From the NCBI GenBank assembly GCA_963605415.1, contig CAVCUL010000001.1, forward strand, positions 1 through 64,000: DNA of 64,000 bases. Direction: 5' to 3'. Shown piece by piece: positions 41,487-49,687 of this stretch. A program made the translations under genes and the position numbers. The notes beneath the pieces were generated by a model. That model made no database searches and was not told the DNA's origin. It saw nothing but the letters and a program-made list of their open reading frames with translations. This DNA is from CAG-217 sp963605415 (GTDB lineage: Bacteria > Bacillota > Clostridia > Oscillospirales > Acutalibacteraceae). Every line of letters starts with the position of its first letter. Position 1 is the first letter of the stretch.

Positions 41487-41515
41487 ATTATATTATATTG
41501 AGAATTCTTTGTCAA
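41487..41515 (-). promoter_or_regulatory. Promoter of the GH43 gene
   Basis: Minus-strand perfect TTGACA (41510-41515), 17-base spacer and perfect TATAAT (41487-41492). A consensus promoter of this strength before an accessory gene suggests high expression or tight repression. Confidence 0.88.
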
Positions 41516-41540
41516 TAGAATTTGTAAATTTTTCGTGAAC

Positions 41541-41568
41541 TGAACGGGATAATTTCAAATTCCGTTCA
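41541..41568. promoter_or_regulatory. Inverted repeat upstream of the GH43 promoter
   Basis: TGAACGG (41541-41547) is the exact inverse of CCGTTCA (41562-41568) with 14 bases between. It lies 25 bases beyond the -35 box, a usual place for an activator site. Confidence 0.45.
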
Positions 41569-41593
41569 TTAACCGTACACTGTCTGTTAACAT

Positions 41594-41633
41594 TGCACAA
41601 AGGTATATTCTTTATTCTGCAATCGGTTGTGCA
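41594..41633. promoter_or_regulatory. Second inverted repeat between GH43 and WYL genes
   Basis: TGCACAA (41594-41600) and TTGTGCA (41627-41633) are exact inverses with 26 bases between. The spacing suits looping or two dimer sites rather than one compact operator. Confidence 0.35.
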
Positions 41634-41685
41634 GTTTACCATACGCATACAGCGTACACATGCGCTATTGGCACACGGGTGGCAT

Positions 41686-41716
41686 AAAAAGAAAGCGGCG
41701 GGAGCAAGCCCCCGCC
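41686..41716 (-). terminator. Terminator of the WYL regulator gene
   Basis: GGCGGG pairs with CCCGCC on the minus strand around an 8-base loop, followed by GCTTTCTTTTTA. It starts 7 bases past the regulator stop. Confidence 0.75.
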
Positions 41717-41723
41717 AAAAGAT

Positions 41724-42731
41724 CTATTCAGATTGTTCCCCTGCGTAGGCGGAGAGAACGGTTTGGGCTCTGCGGCAGACGCTGTCAATCAGGCTCTGAG
41801 GCTCCAGCACCTGCACCCGATCGCCGTACTGCATCAGCCAGCTGACCATGCCCTCACTGACGGCGGCCTGAACGGTGGTTTCAAAATGCTCGCCGTCCAC
41901 CGCATGAATGGGAATGGACGTACCGAAGCGGTCGATCATCTCCTCCAGCGTATCCAGCTGGCAAAGCAGGCGCACTGACGCGGTTTGGCCGGAGAACATA
42001 CTAAACATTTTTGCCGCATAATCGGCGGTATCAATCCGCCCTTTATACTCGCTGACCTGCTCCACCGGCCGTGCCTTTTGGCTCAAGGGGGTAATGCGGC
42101 GCATACGGTCCAGGCGCAGGTTGATCAAATTGTCGTACTTCTCGTTATTACAAACCAAATAATAATGATCGTCTTTCCAAATCAGGGCATAGGGGGACAC
42201 GGTAAAGGTCTTTTCCCGAAAGGTCTTTTTATTCTTCGGGTCCACGGCACGGCGCTTATAGGCAAACTTCACCTTACAGCCGTCGCTGATGGCCTGGTGC
42301 AGGTTATCGATAATATAGTATATTTCCTCGTTCGAACATTTGTTCTCCGTCTGGCAATAAACCTGGCGCACCAGGCTCTCCGCCTGGCCGGCAGACAGAA
42401 GGCGCTCCAGCTTCTGCACCAGGCGCTCTGTTTTTTTCGGGGTAATGAATCCGGCGGACTGGACCGCGTCCATGAGCATACGCACCTCTGCCAGCTCAAA
42501 GGTACGGGTGGTCAGGTAATAACCCCTGCGGGGATAATCTGTGCGCAGCACATCAAAGCCCACTTGGCGCAGGGCCTGCACATCCGCATAAATGGACTTG
42601 CGCTCGCAACGAATGCCATGCTCCTGCTCCAGGCGGCGGATCATATCCGTTGCAGACAGCGGATTATTTTCGTCGCTGTACTGCTGGAGCATTTGTAATA
42701 TATATAATGTTTTTAATTTAGAAGTTTGCAA
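41724..42731 (-). CDS. WYL-domain transcriptional regulator
   Basis: A regulator of about 335 residues with an N-terminal helix-turn-helix (SATDMIRRLEQEHGIRCERKSIYADVQALRQ) and a central WYL domain (KVKFAYKRRAVDPK; VSPYALIWKDDHYYLVC) that in other members binds ligands or nucleic acid. A TTG start at 42731 is chosen because GGGGGG precedes it by 7 bases; the ATG at 42767 has no ribosome-binding site. It lies downstream of, and on the same strand as, the PBP gene and just upstream of the GH43 promoter. It may control that gene, but this is not shown. Confidence 0.85.
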   Translation of the reverse strand: MQTSKLKTLYILQMLQQYSDENNPLSATDMIRRLEQEHGIRCERKSIYADVQALRQVGFDVLRTDYPRRGYYLTTRTFELAEVRMLMDAVQSAGFITPKKTERLVQKLERLLSAGQAESLVRQVYCQTENKCSNEEIYYIIDNLHQAISDGCKVKFAYKRRAVDPKNKKTFREKTFTVSPYALIWKDDHYYLVCNNEKYDNLINLRLDRMRRITPLSQKARPVEQVSEYKGRIDTADYAAKMFSMFSGQTASVRLLCQLDTLEEMIDRFGTSIPIHAVDGEHFETTVQAAVSEGMVSWLMQYGDRVQVLEPQSLIDSVCRRAQTVLSAYAGEQSE

Positions 42732-42786
42732 GCAAAGCCCCCCTATTCTGCAATCATTGTACCACAAAAGGGACAGGGGTGCAAGT

Positions 42787-44241
42787 CTATGGCAACAGCG
42801 CCACCAGGCGGCGAAACACCGGGCAGCAATCCGCCGCGCCGGAGGTGCCGTCCTCCTGCATCACCACAATGGCGTAGCGGGGATTGTCGTAGGGATAGAC
42901 CCCGGCAAAGTAGGTATTGAGCACTTCCCTGCCCTGCACGTAGCGACCGGACTGGGCAGTGGCGGTTTTGCCTGCCGCGCGGCTGTTATAATCCGCCGCC
43001 TTGCCGGTACCCTCTGCCACCACCGTGCGCATATAGGACAGCAGGATCTTCGCATTTTTTGCCTGCATCACCTGCCGCGGGGCTACAACGGCCTTGCCGG
43101 TTAAGTCCGGCGAGCGGTACACGCCGCCGTTTGCAATAGCTGCCACGCAGCGGGCAAAGTGCAGGGGCGTGTCCGTCAGCTTGCCCTGGCCGAAGCCCAG
43201 CAGTGCCAACTGACCGGGAGAGGCCAACACGGACAAAGACGGCAGCTGACCCGAGAAAGACTGAAAATCCTTATACAACCGCACCGGACTGCCGAAGCCA
43301 AAAGCGGTTGCCATTTTATGCAATCTGCCGGCGCCAAGGGTTTGCGCCAGCCGGACAAAATAGCAATTACAGGAATTGGCCAGCGCCTGCTCCATGGTTT
43401 GGCGGCCGTGCACCCGGCCGTTTTGGCAGCGGTAGTCTGTATCGCCCACTGTGATTTTGCCTTTACAGGTATCGTTCGGCTGCAAGTCCGCCTCCAGCGC
43501 TGTGGCGGCCACAATCAGCTTAAAGACAGAGCCCACGGCATAGGCAGACAGGGCCCGGTTATAGTCCTCTGCGGGGGTGCTATACATGGCACGCACCTGG
43601 CCCGTGGGCACATCCAGCACCACCACGGCGCCGTTCTTTATGGATTTTGCCGTCTGCTCCACGGCCTTTTGCACATCCAGATCCAATGTGGTCTTCATAG
43701 TGGCGGGCGCGCCGGTTTGATCTGTTTGTTCCGTCATGGCATCACCGGAGAGCACCCGCCCCATGGCGTCGGTGGCAAAGTTCAACTTTTTCTCCGTGGC
43801 TACGGCGGTATACTGCCCCAGCCCGCCGGCACTGTCCAACAGCTGACGGGCATGGAGGGTAGCGCTGTCCCGTACGGTACGCTGCAAAATCGGAATGGCG
43901 GTGGTATCGGCTTTATGATTGATTGGCTCTATCACCGGATAGCCCTTTTGGAGTTCCTTGGTAATGCGCTGCACATCGGCAGAAGAAAACAGGCGGGGCA
44001 GCTCCCGCAGGCAATCCTCGCTTGGGCGGATCACCGCCACCCACTCCTTGCGGGTGCCGCCCAAGGAGCGCCCCTTTCGGTCGGTGATTACCGTGTACTT
44101 TTGCTCCAAAATCAGCGTGTAGCTGTTGTAGCTTTGCCCCACAGCAAAATCGCCGCTTTGCGCCACATACAGCACCCGCCCGCACACGGCGCCAAACAGC
44201 AGGCACATAGCCAGTGAAAATGCGTGGAGCCGTCTAAACAT
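42787..44241 (-). CDS. Class B penicillin-binding protein (PbpI/SpoVD-like)
   Basis: A 484-residue transpeptidase anchored by an N-terminal membrane segment (SLAMCLLFGAVCG). Catalytic motifs are SVFK near residue 236, SCN near residue 280 and KTA in GKTATAQSG near residue 436, where KTG is usual. It is shorter than FtsI or SpoVD and lacks PASTA domains. In Bacillus subtilis a class B PBP gene (pbpI) lies near mltG and U32 genes, so a PbpI-like role is plausible. The Shine-Dalgarno GGGGGTG lies inside the 44242-44280 hairpin, 9 bases before MFRRLHAF. Confidence 0.88.
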   Translation of the reverse strand: MFRRLHAFSLAMCLLFGAVCGRVLYVAQSGDFAVGQSYNSYTLILEQKYTVITDRKGRSLGGTRKEWVAVIRPSEDCLRELPRLFSSADVQRITKELQKGYPVIEPINHKADTTAIPILQRTVRDSATLHARQLLDSAGGLGQYTAVATEKKLNFATDAMGRVLSGDAMTEQTDQTGAPATMKTTLDLDVQKAVEQTAKSIKNGAVVVLDVPTGQVRAMYSTPAEDYNRALSAYAVGSVFKLIVAATALEADLQPNDTCKGKITVGDTDYRCQNGRVHGRQTMEQALANSCNCYFVRLAQTLGAGRLHKMATAFGFGSPVRLYKDFQSFSGQLPSLSVLASPGQLALLGFGQGKLTDTPLHFARCVAAIANGGVYRSPDLTGKAVVAPRQVMQAKNAKILLSYMRTVVAEGTGKAADYNSRAAGKTATAQSGRYVQGREVLNTYFAGVYPYDNPRYAIVVMQEDGTSGAADCCPVFRRLVALLP

Positions 44242-44280
44242 AAAAATGCACCCCCGGTGTAGTATGTACACCAGGAGTGC
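44242..44280 (-). promoter_or_regulatory. Hairpin sequestering the PBP ribosome-binding site
   Basis: On the minus strand, 14-base arms (44267-44280 and 44248-44261) form 12 pairs and 2 mismatches around a 5-base loop, followed by ATTTTTATG, where ATG is the PBP start. The arms run from GCACTCCTGG to CCGGGGGTGC. It looks like a terminator for the upstream gene, but its T run lies between Shine-Dalgarno and start codon. Confidence 0.65.
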
Positions 44281-44297
44281 AAAAAATGCGTATTCTT

Positions 44298-45530
44298 TTA
44301 GTCCTCATCCCGCTTACGGCGCAAAATGGCGTCCGGCGACACCGGGCGGTCCACCGCAAAGGAATAGACCTCCGTTGCTTTATTGGCCACCTCCGTATGG
44401 GTGCCGTCCGCCTCCCGCACCAGGTCACGGACAGTGAGGGTATAGGGCTTTTGCCCCGGCTCCAGCACCTCCAATATATCGCCCTCAAAAAAGCGATTGC
44501 GCTGGTCCACGATCAGCCGATCCCCCTGCCGATCCCGATACAGGGCACACACATCCCAGCCCCGCACATAGCCGCCGGTGTTCAGCTCCTGCCCATTCTG
44601 CAGCGGGCCGAAGTTAAAACCGGTGGTGTAGACCCGATGGCTCATTTTCTCCATCTCTGCCAGCACCCAGTCCGGCACACGGTAGTCCGGGGACGGATGG
44701 GCATAATACGCGTCCAGCGCCTGACGATAAGCGTGGGTCACCACAGCGGTATAATAAGCGCTTTTGGCGCGGCCCTCGATCTTAAAGGAGTCCACCCCCG
44801 CAGCCACCAGCTCCGGGATATGCTCGATCATACAAAGGTCTTTGGAATTGAAAATATAGGTGCCGTTCTCCTCCTGATTAACGGGGAAATACTGACCCGG
44901 TCGGGTCTCCTCCATCAGGTGGTACTTCCAGCGGCAGGGCTGGGCACAGTCGCCGCGGTTGGCGTCCCGCCCCACCATATAATCCGATAGAATGCACCGA
45001 CCGCTAAAGCTCATACACATGGCGCCATGGACAAAGGCCTCGATCTCCAACTCCGGGGGCGTATGGTCCCGAATCCTCTTGATCTCATCCAGCGAAAGCT
45101 CTCTTGCGGTGACGATCCGCTTGGCGCCCATTTGGTAAAAGGCATTGGCCGCCGCGTAATTGACAATCCCCGCCTGGGTGGAAATATGCACCTCCACCTG
45201 CGGCGCCACCTGCTTGGCAATGGACAATACACCCATATCCGCAATGATAAAGGCGTCCACCCCCGCCGCCCGGGCGCTGCGGAGAAATTCCGGCAGCGCG
45301 TCCAGCTCATAGCTGCGGGGCAAGGTGTTGCAGGTCAAATACAGCTTTTTTCCGGCAGCGTGCACCAATTCACAGGCCGCCTGCAGCTGGGCAGGGTCAA
45401 AATTAGACGGATTGGAGCGCATACCAAACTGTGTTCCGCCCACATACACTGCGTCTGCGCCGAACTTGACCGCCAGCTCCAACCGTTCCATATCCCCGGC
45501 CGGGGACAGTAACTCTACCCGCCGCATCAT
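44298..45530 (-). CDS. U32-family protein (TrhP-like tRNA hydroxylation)
   Basis: A 410-residue peptidase U32 family member. The family signature is EAFVHGAMCMSFSGRCILSDY near residue 165, with four cysteines that bind an iron-sulfur cluster (CMSFSGRC ... CAQPCRW). It opens with VELLSPAGDMERLELAVKFGADAVYVGG. Bacillus relatives (TrhP1/P2) act with prephenate-derived chemistry in 5-hydroxyuridine formation on tRNA. It overlaps mltG by four bases. Confidence 0.9.
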   Translation of the reverse strand: MMRRVELLSPAGDMERLELAVKFGADAVYVGGTQFGMRSNPSNFDPAQLQAACELVHAAGKKLYLTCNTLPRSYELDALPEFLRSARAAGVDAFIIADMGVLSIAKQVAPQVEVHISTQAGIVNYAAANAFYQMGAKRIVTARELSLDEIKRIRDHTPPELEIEAFVHGAMCMSFSGRCILSDYMVGRDANRGDCAQPCRWKYHLMEETRPGQYFPVNQEENGTYIFNSKDLCMIEHIPELVAAGVDSFKIEGRAKSAYYTAVVTHAYRQALDAYYAHPSPDYRVPDWVLAEMEKMSHRVYTTGFNFGPLQNGQELNTGGYVRGWDVCALYRDRQGDRLIVDQRNRFFEGDILEVLEPGQKPYTLTVRDLVREADGTHTEVANKATEVYSFAVDRPVSPDAILRRKRDED

Positions 45531-46768
45531 GCTGTCAAATAGGGGGCATAGGTCTGCACCTTTTGCTTAAACTCCGCATACGTCTTTGCGGTGTACAGAT
45601 TGCCCTTTGTGTCATGGAAGAAGTAGTAATAGCTGGTGTCTGAGGGATACAGCGCCGCCTGAATGGCCGCTTTACCGGGGTTACAAATGGGCCCGGCAGG
45701 CAGCCCCACCACTGTAGAGGTGGTCTGGGTATTATAATACTCCATATAATAATCTGCCGTGTGGGCGCTGGTGGAGGACAGATTGGGCTTTACAAAATTG
45801 GTAATGTAATCCGAGGTGGACTGACAGCCCAGGGACGGGAAATTGGTCTTGTCGCTCAGGCGATTATGAATAACAGAGGAGATGGTTTTCATCTGCTTCT
45901 CGCTGCCTGCTTCCTTTTGTATAATAGAGGCAATCGTCATAATCTCATACATGGAGTACCCCAGTTTTTTGGCCTGTGCCCGGTCTTTCTCAGAGATCTT
46001 GCCGTCCCCGTTGGACAGGAACTTCTTCACCACGCTGGAGGCATTCTCCCCCACAAAGAACTCATAGGTATCCGGGAACATAAAGCCCTCCAAACGGTAA
46101 GGCACATGCTCATTCGCCGTCAGATCCGCCACCATAGAGTAGGTAAACTCCGTAGAGTCAATCACAGACAGCAGCGCCGTCTTGTCGCACACATCGTTCT
46201 CCGCCAGTTTATTGACGATTTCAGGCACAGTCATACCCTCCGGGAAGATCAGGGTCACCGTCTCCGAAGTAGCAGAGGAGCCCTGCAAGGTCTGGAGCAT
46301 ACCCTCCAGCCCCATTTTGCCATTTAAGTAATACACCCCTGCCGGGTACGGTCCGCCAATGGGGTCGTTGAGTACTCTATCATGGAGGGTGGCAAACAGC
46401 TTACAAAAGCCCTTGCACTTAATCAGTCCCTGATCCGCCAACAGGTCAATGGCCTCAGAAGCAGTCTTGACCTCCTCCTGCATAGACACGGTAACCGTTG
46501 ACTTGGTTTTGGTCATGGCCAAAATATCATTCATACAGAACACTGCATACACGGACAAAGCCATGGACACCGCAATCACTACAATAAAGAACACATAAGT
46601 GGACTTAACGCCACTGCCTTTTTTTACCGGCTTGCGCTTGGCACTCACCGGGGTGGTGCGGGGGGTGCGCTCCTGCACACCGTTAGAGAAATAGTAATCC
46701 CCTTTGCCGCTGAGCTCCGAAGGATTGATTCCATTCTCTTGCCGGTTTAAATCTTTGTTATCATTCAT
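45527..46768 (-). CDS. mltG: Endolytic murein transglycosylase
   Basis: A 413-residue membrane protein of the YceG/MltG family that cuts nascent glycan strands and sets their length. A cytoplasmic N-terminal region rich in Lys and Arg is followed by one membrane segment (TYVFFIVVIAVSMALSVYAV), a LysM-like part and the YceG core with FPDTYEF, catalytic Glu in ASIIQKEAG, and LPAGPICNPGKAAI. Start MNDNKDLNRQE has AAGGAG at the right spacing. Confidence 0.95.
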   Translation of the reverse strand: MNDNKDLNRQENGINPSELSGKGDYYFSNGVQERTPRTTPVSAKRKPVKKGSGVKSTYVFFIVVIAVSMALSVYAVFCMNDILAMTKTKSTVTVSMQEEVKTASEAIDLLADQGLIKCKGFCKLFATLHDRVLNDPIGGPYPAGVYYLNGKMGLEGMLQTLQGSSATSETVTLIFPEGMTVPEIVNKLAENDVCDKTALLSVIDSTEFTYSMVADLTANEHVPYRLEGFMFPDTYEFFVGENASSVVKKFLSNGDGKISEKDRAQAKKLGYSMYEIMTIASIIQKEAGSEKQMKTISSVIHNRLSDKTNFPSLGCQSTSDYITNFVKPNLSSTSAHTADYYMEYYNTQTTSTVVGLPAGPICNPGKAAIQAALYPSDTSYYYFFHDTKGNLYTAKTYAEFKQKVQTYAPYLTA

Positions 46769-47342
46769 ACGCTGCTCCTTGCTCCACGGAGAACATTCTA
46801 CGCTCCGTAACGATCTGCTGCACAGGCAGGTCATAGTCCCCTGTCGGCAGACAGTCCTGCAAAAAATCATCATAGCAAAGCCCCAGGGTCACACCACGGA
46901 ATTTTGCCAAAAAGCGGTCATAGTAGCCCTTGCCGTAGCCCAATCGGTAGCCGCTGCTGTCAAAGCAAAGCCCCGGCACCAGGCACAGAGCCTGACCGTC
47001 TAAATCCATATTGTAACCGGGTGCGGTACAAGACGGCTCCCGCACGCCAAAACTACCGCTTTCCAGTTCATCCAGCGCCTGCACCCGATAAAAGGCCATT
47101 TGGCCCTGATCGTCCAGGCAACGGGGCAAGTAAAGCGCCTTACCATCTGCCAGCGCCCGGCGCAAAATGCCGTCTGTTTGTATCTCCTCCGGCAAGGCAG
47201 CATAGCCTAAGATGCGCTTTGCCTGTTCATAAGTACTGCTCGCCAACACCCGCCTGGCAATGGCTGCGTCTGCCGCAGTTCTGTTCACCTTTTCTTTTCG
47301 CCTCTGCCGAAAAGCACGGCGCAGGTCGCGCTTTACGGACAT
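46761..47342 (-). CDS. 5-formyltetrahydrofolate cyclo-ligase
   Basis: A 193-residue enzyme converting 5-formyl-THF to 5,10-methenyl-THF. The N-terminus MSVKRDLRRAFRQRRKE and the C-terminal motif LVPGLCFDSSGYRLGYGKGYYDRFL are typical. The open frame continues further upstream in the DJ-1 gene, but this start gives the family length. It overlaps mltG by eight bases and the DJ-1 gene by ten. Confidence 0.92.
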   Translation of the reverse strand: MSVKRDLRRAFRQRRKEKVNRTAADAAIARRVLASSTYEQAKRILGYAALPEEIQTDGILRRALADGKALYLPRCLDDQGQMAFYRVQALDELESGSFGVREPSCTAPGYNMDLDGQALCLVPGLCFDSSGYRLGYGKGYYDRFLAKFRGVTLGLCYDDFLQDCLPTGDYDLPVQQIVTERRMFSVEQGAAYE

Positions 47343-47872
47343 TGGATCGTTTTGCGCACATGGGCGGCCATTTCCTGACCCTCCAGCTGGCGTACAATCT
47401 CCAGCCCGAAGTCCACGGCTACACCGGCGCCCTTGGCCGTAATATAATTGCCGTCGCACACTACATGCTTCTTGGAAAGGGTGGCGCCTGTCAGCTCCTG
47501 CTCAAAGCCGGGAAAGCATATGGCTTCTTTCTCATTCAGCAGACCCTTATGCCCCAATACAGACGGTGCGGCACAAATGGCACAAATCAGCGCGTTGCGC
47601 TCTGCGGCCTGATCAATGGCGTCCTGCACCACCGAACTCTGTTCCAAATTCTTGGTGCCGGGCATACCGCCGGGCAGCACAATGGCGTCTACATTCTTAA
47701 AGCGAAAGGCCTTGTCCGTAATGTCACAGGTGACGCTGACCCCGCAGGACGCAGTGATCACATTGCCGCCCACACCAACGGTCATCACGCCGATCTTGGC
47801 CCGGCGCAGCATATCTACCGGTGCCAGTGCCTCAATCAACTCAAAACCGTCTGCTAAAAATACATAAACCAT
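47333..47872 (-). CDS. DJ-1/PfpI family protein
   Basis: A 179-residue DJ-1 superfamily protein. The nucleophile elbow has the family cysteine in AICAAPSVLG near residue 98, and a Glu near residue 12 (GFELIEA) completes the site. Members act as deglycases, chaperones or in small-molecule chemistry; the specific role here is unknown. Start MVYVFLADGFE has GGAGG upstream. It is part of the long minus-strand run. Confidence 0.9.
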   Translation of the reverse strand: MVYVFLADGFELIEALAPVDMLRRAKIGVMTVGVGGNVITASCGVSVTCDITDKAFRFKNVDAIVLPGGMPGTKNLEQSSVVQDAIDQAAERNALICAICAAPSVLGHKGLLNEKEAICFPGFEQELTGATLSKKHVVCDGNYITAKGAGVAVDFGLEIVRQLEGQEMAAHVRKTIQCP

Positions 47873-47888
47873 AGTTATGTAACCTCCG

Positions 47889-48563
47889 TTAATCCATATA
47901 CAGGCCAAAATAGCCCTGGGGCTGCGCCTGGCGGCTCCACAGCATACCTACCGGCTCCGTAGTCAGCGCATTACCGCTTTTTTGGATATATTCGCAAATT
48001 CGACTGTCCCGCACAGCGGCGATCCCATCATCCTTGCAATAAAAGCTGCCGTCCAGCAGCACATTTTCCCGGTACAAATAGTCGCTGTCTGCCAGTTCCA
48101 CCGCAGGGATCGGCGACCAGGCACGGCGGCGTTCAAAATACGCTTGCGCCCCAGCCGGTTGCCAGCTGTCGTCCAGCCGCGTTGGCACTGCAGTGCCAAA
48201 CAGCAGAGGTTGAAAGCCAAACTTGGCATACACATCAAAAAGATACGCCTCTGCCGGTACCAAACACAGAAAATCATAATCCAATGTTTGGGAATAGTCA
48301 ATACATTTTTGCATAAAGCCTTGTTTTCTATACGCCGGGTGGGTGGCTACCGCATACACATAAGCCCCCTGTTGTCCATTGTAGGTACAGTCCAGCAAAA
48401 ACAGCATAGACACCAGCCGCTCCCCCACAAAGGCGCCTACGCAGCGCTTGTGGCGGCAGTTCTCCAAAAAGAAGCGGATATACGCTTCATCGTCCCCAAA
48501 CACCCGGTGCCAAAGGTCAATGATCTGTGCGGTATCGTCCGTAAATTCAACTTTCGTCAACAT
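47889..48563 (-). CDS. GNAT-family N-acetyltransferase
   Basis: A 224-residue acetyltransferase. The acetyl-CoA site is AVATHPAYRKQGFMQKCIDYS near residue 70, preceded by CVGAFVGERLVSMLFLLD. The C-terminal half has no clear match and could bind substrate. It overlaps the DUF2156 gene by 17 bases, and that pairing seems recurrent in Clostridia (recollection). Substrate unknown. Confidence 0.88.
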   Translation of the reverse strand: MLTKVEFTDDTAQIIDLWHRVFGDDEAYIRFFLENCRHKRCVGAFVGERLVSMLFLLDCTYNGQQGAYVYAVATHPAYRKQGFMQKCIDYSQTLDYDFLCLVPAEAYLFDVYAKFGFQPLLFGTAVPTRLDDSWQPAGAQAYFERRRAWSPIPAVELADSDYLYRENVLLDGSFYCKDDGIAAVRDSRICEYIQKSGNALTTEPVGMLWSRQAQPQGYFGLYMD

Positions 48564-49458
48564 AGGTCGCCACGCACTTTTCTAAGAAAATCTCCGGACG
48601 GTAGGACTGCTTGGCCTTGCGCAGGCCCTCCAATCCTAAATCCTCTTCCCGGTTCACATAGGCATAGCCGCTCAGGCACTGCCGGGTGAACTCCTGATTG
48701 ATAATGGGAAACGCCCCGCGCATATCCGCCGGTGCTTTTTCAAAATGGGTCACAAAACAGTCCTTGCTGTGGGGCTCGCCCATGGTGTAGGCAATGACCT
48801 TACCGTCCACACGAATCAGACCACCCACAAAGCCCAAGGCCTTGTAATTGTCAAAAGCAGAAAGCACCGCCTCAAATTCCAGGGAAAACTCCGCGTCCTC
48901 AGCCTTTTGCTCCGTTTGGTCCTTTTCGTCAATCCAGCTGGTATGCAGAGCAATGCACTCCCCTACATTCTCCGGGGTAAGCACCTCAAACTGCCAGTCC
49001 GGGTACGCTTTCTTAAAGTAGGTGATGTGCCCCCGCTTGCCGTGGTACTTTTTGCCGGACAAATTCGCCATTTTTTCCACACTGTAAATATAGTCGTTAT
49101 AGTTGTCCGAATATGCGTAGGTAAATTTCCCCGGAAAATCTGCGTCCAGCAGCGCTCTGTAACTTTCTGTCACACCCAGCAAACGCAGGGTCACGCCGTT
49201 GGCCGCCGCATCATCTTGTAAGGCACGCACTGCGTCGGCAAAATCGCCGGTGCCCACCGGAGGCGAATAGGCAATGTCCGCGCCCCGACCGTAACGGATC
49301 AGCAAAAAGTCCTTGTAATGGCAAATGCGTGTCACATAAGCCGTGCGCCACACAAAGATGTTGCCGAATGTGTACTCACAGTTCATACTGTGGGCGTGGG
49401 CCAGGCACTGATCCACCCAGGGCTTATCCGTAATCGCCGGTTCTTTGAAATCGAGCAT
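48547..49458 (-). CDS. DUF2156/phosphatidylglycerol lysyltransferase-like protein
   Basis: A 303-residue soluble protein matching the C-terminal domain of MprF-type lysyltransferases (DUF2156), with two GNAT-like folds. Recognisable parts are NCEYTFGNIFVWR and KKYHGKRGHITYFKKAYP near residue 130. The membrane half of MprF is absent, so it may transfer aminoacyl groups to a soluble or membrane substrate not yet known. It follows DUF896 with 7 bases between. Confidence 0.85.
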   Translation of the reverse strand: MLDFKEPAITDKPWVDQCLAHAHSMNCEYTFGNIFVWRTAYVTRICHYKDFLLIRYGRGADIAYSPPVGTGDFADAVRALQDDAAANGVTLRLLGVTESYRALLDADFPGKFTYAYSDNYNDYIYSVEKMANLSGKKYHGKRGHITYFKKAYPDWQFEVLTPENVGECIALHTSWIDEKDQTEQKAEDAEFSLEFEAVLSAFDNYKALGFVGGLIRVDGKVIAYTMGEPHSKDCFVTHFEKAPADMRGAFPIINQEFTRQCLSGYAYVNREEDLGLEGLRKAKQSYRPEIFLEKCVATYVDES

Positions 49459-49465
49459 AAATGCG

Positions 49466-49687
49466 TTAATCTCCTTTATTCTCTTGGCGCTGCAACTTGC
49501 GCTTTTCGCCGTTTGGCTCCACCACATAGGTGTTATCCAGTTGACTGACCAAGCTCCGCTTAAACGAGTCAATATAGCGGCGGCGCAAAGCAGCCTGCTC
49601 TTCCTTTTCCGCCGTGGTCAGACCCTCCGGCGTTTTGGACTTTTTTGCCAAGGCGTTGATACGCTCTATTTCTTCCGGTTTCATCAA
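49466..49687 (-). CDS. DUF896/YnzC-family protein
   Basis: A 73-residue helical protein with the DUF896 pattern RINALAKKSKTPEGLTTAEKEEQ and LRRRYIDSFKRSL. The Bacillus member YnzC belongs to the SOS operon with yneA; function is unresolved. The start overlaps the rpoD stop as ATGA, so it is coupled to the main sigma factor here. Confidence 0.93.
   Translation of the reverse strand: MMKPEEIERINALAKKSKTPEGLTTAEKEEQAALRRRYIDSFKRSLVSQLDNTYVVEPNGEKRKLQRQENKGD

Noticed and set aside
41627..41845. Plus-strand 72-codon frame near the WYL gene
   Set aside because: It overlaps a terminator and the end of the regulator gene, has no ribosome-binding site and a composition of Arg/Ala-rich shadow frames.
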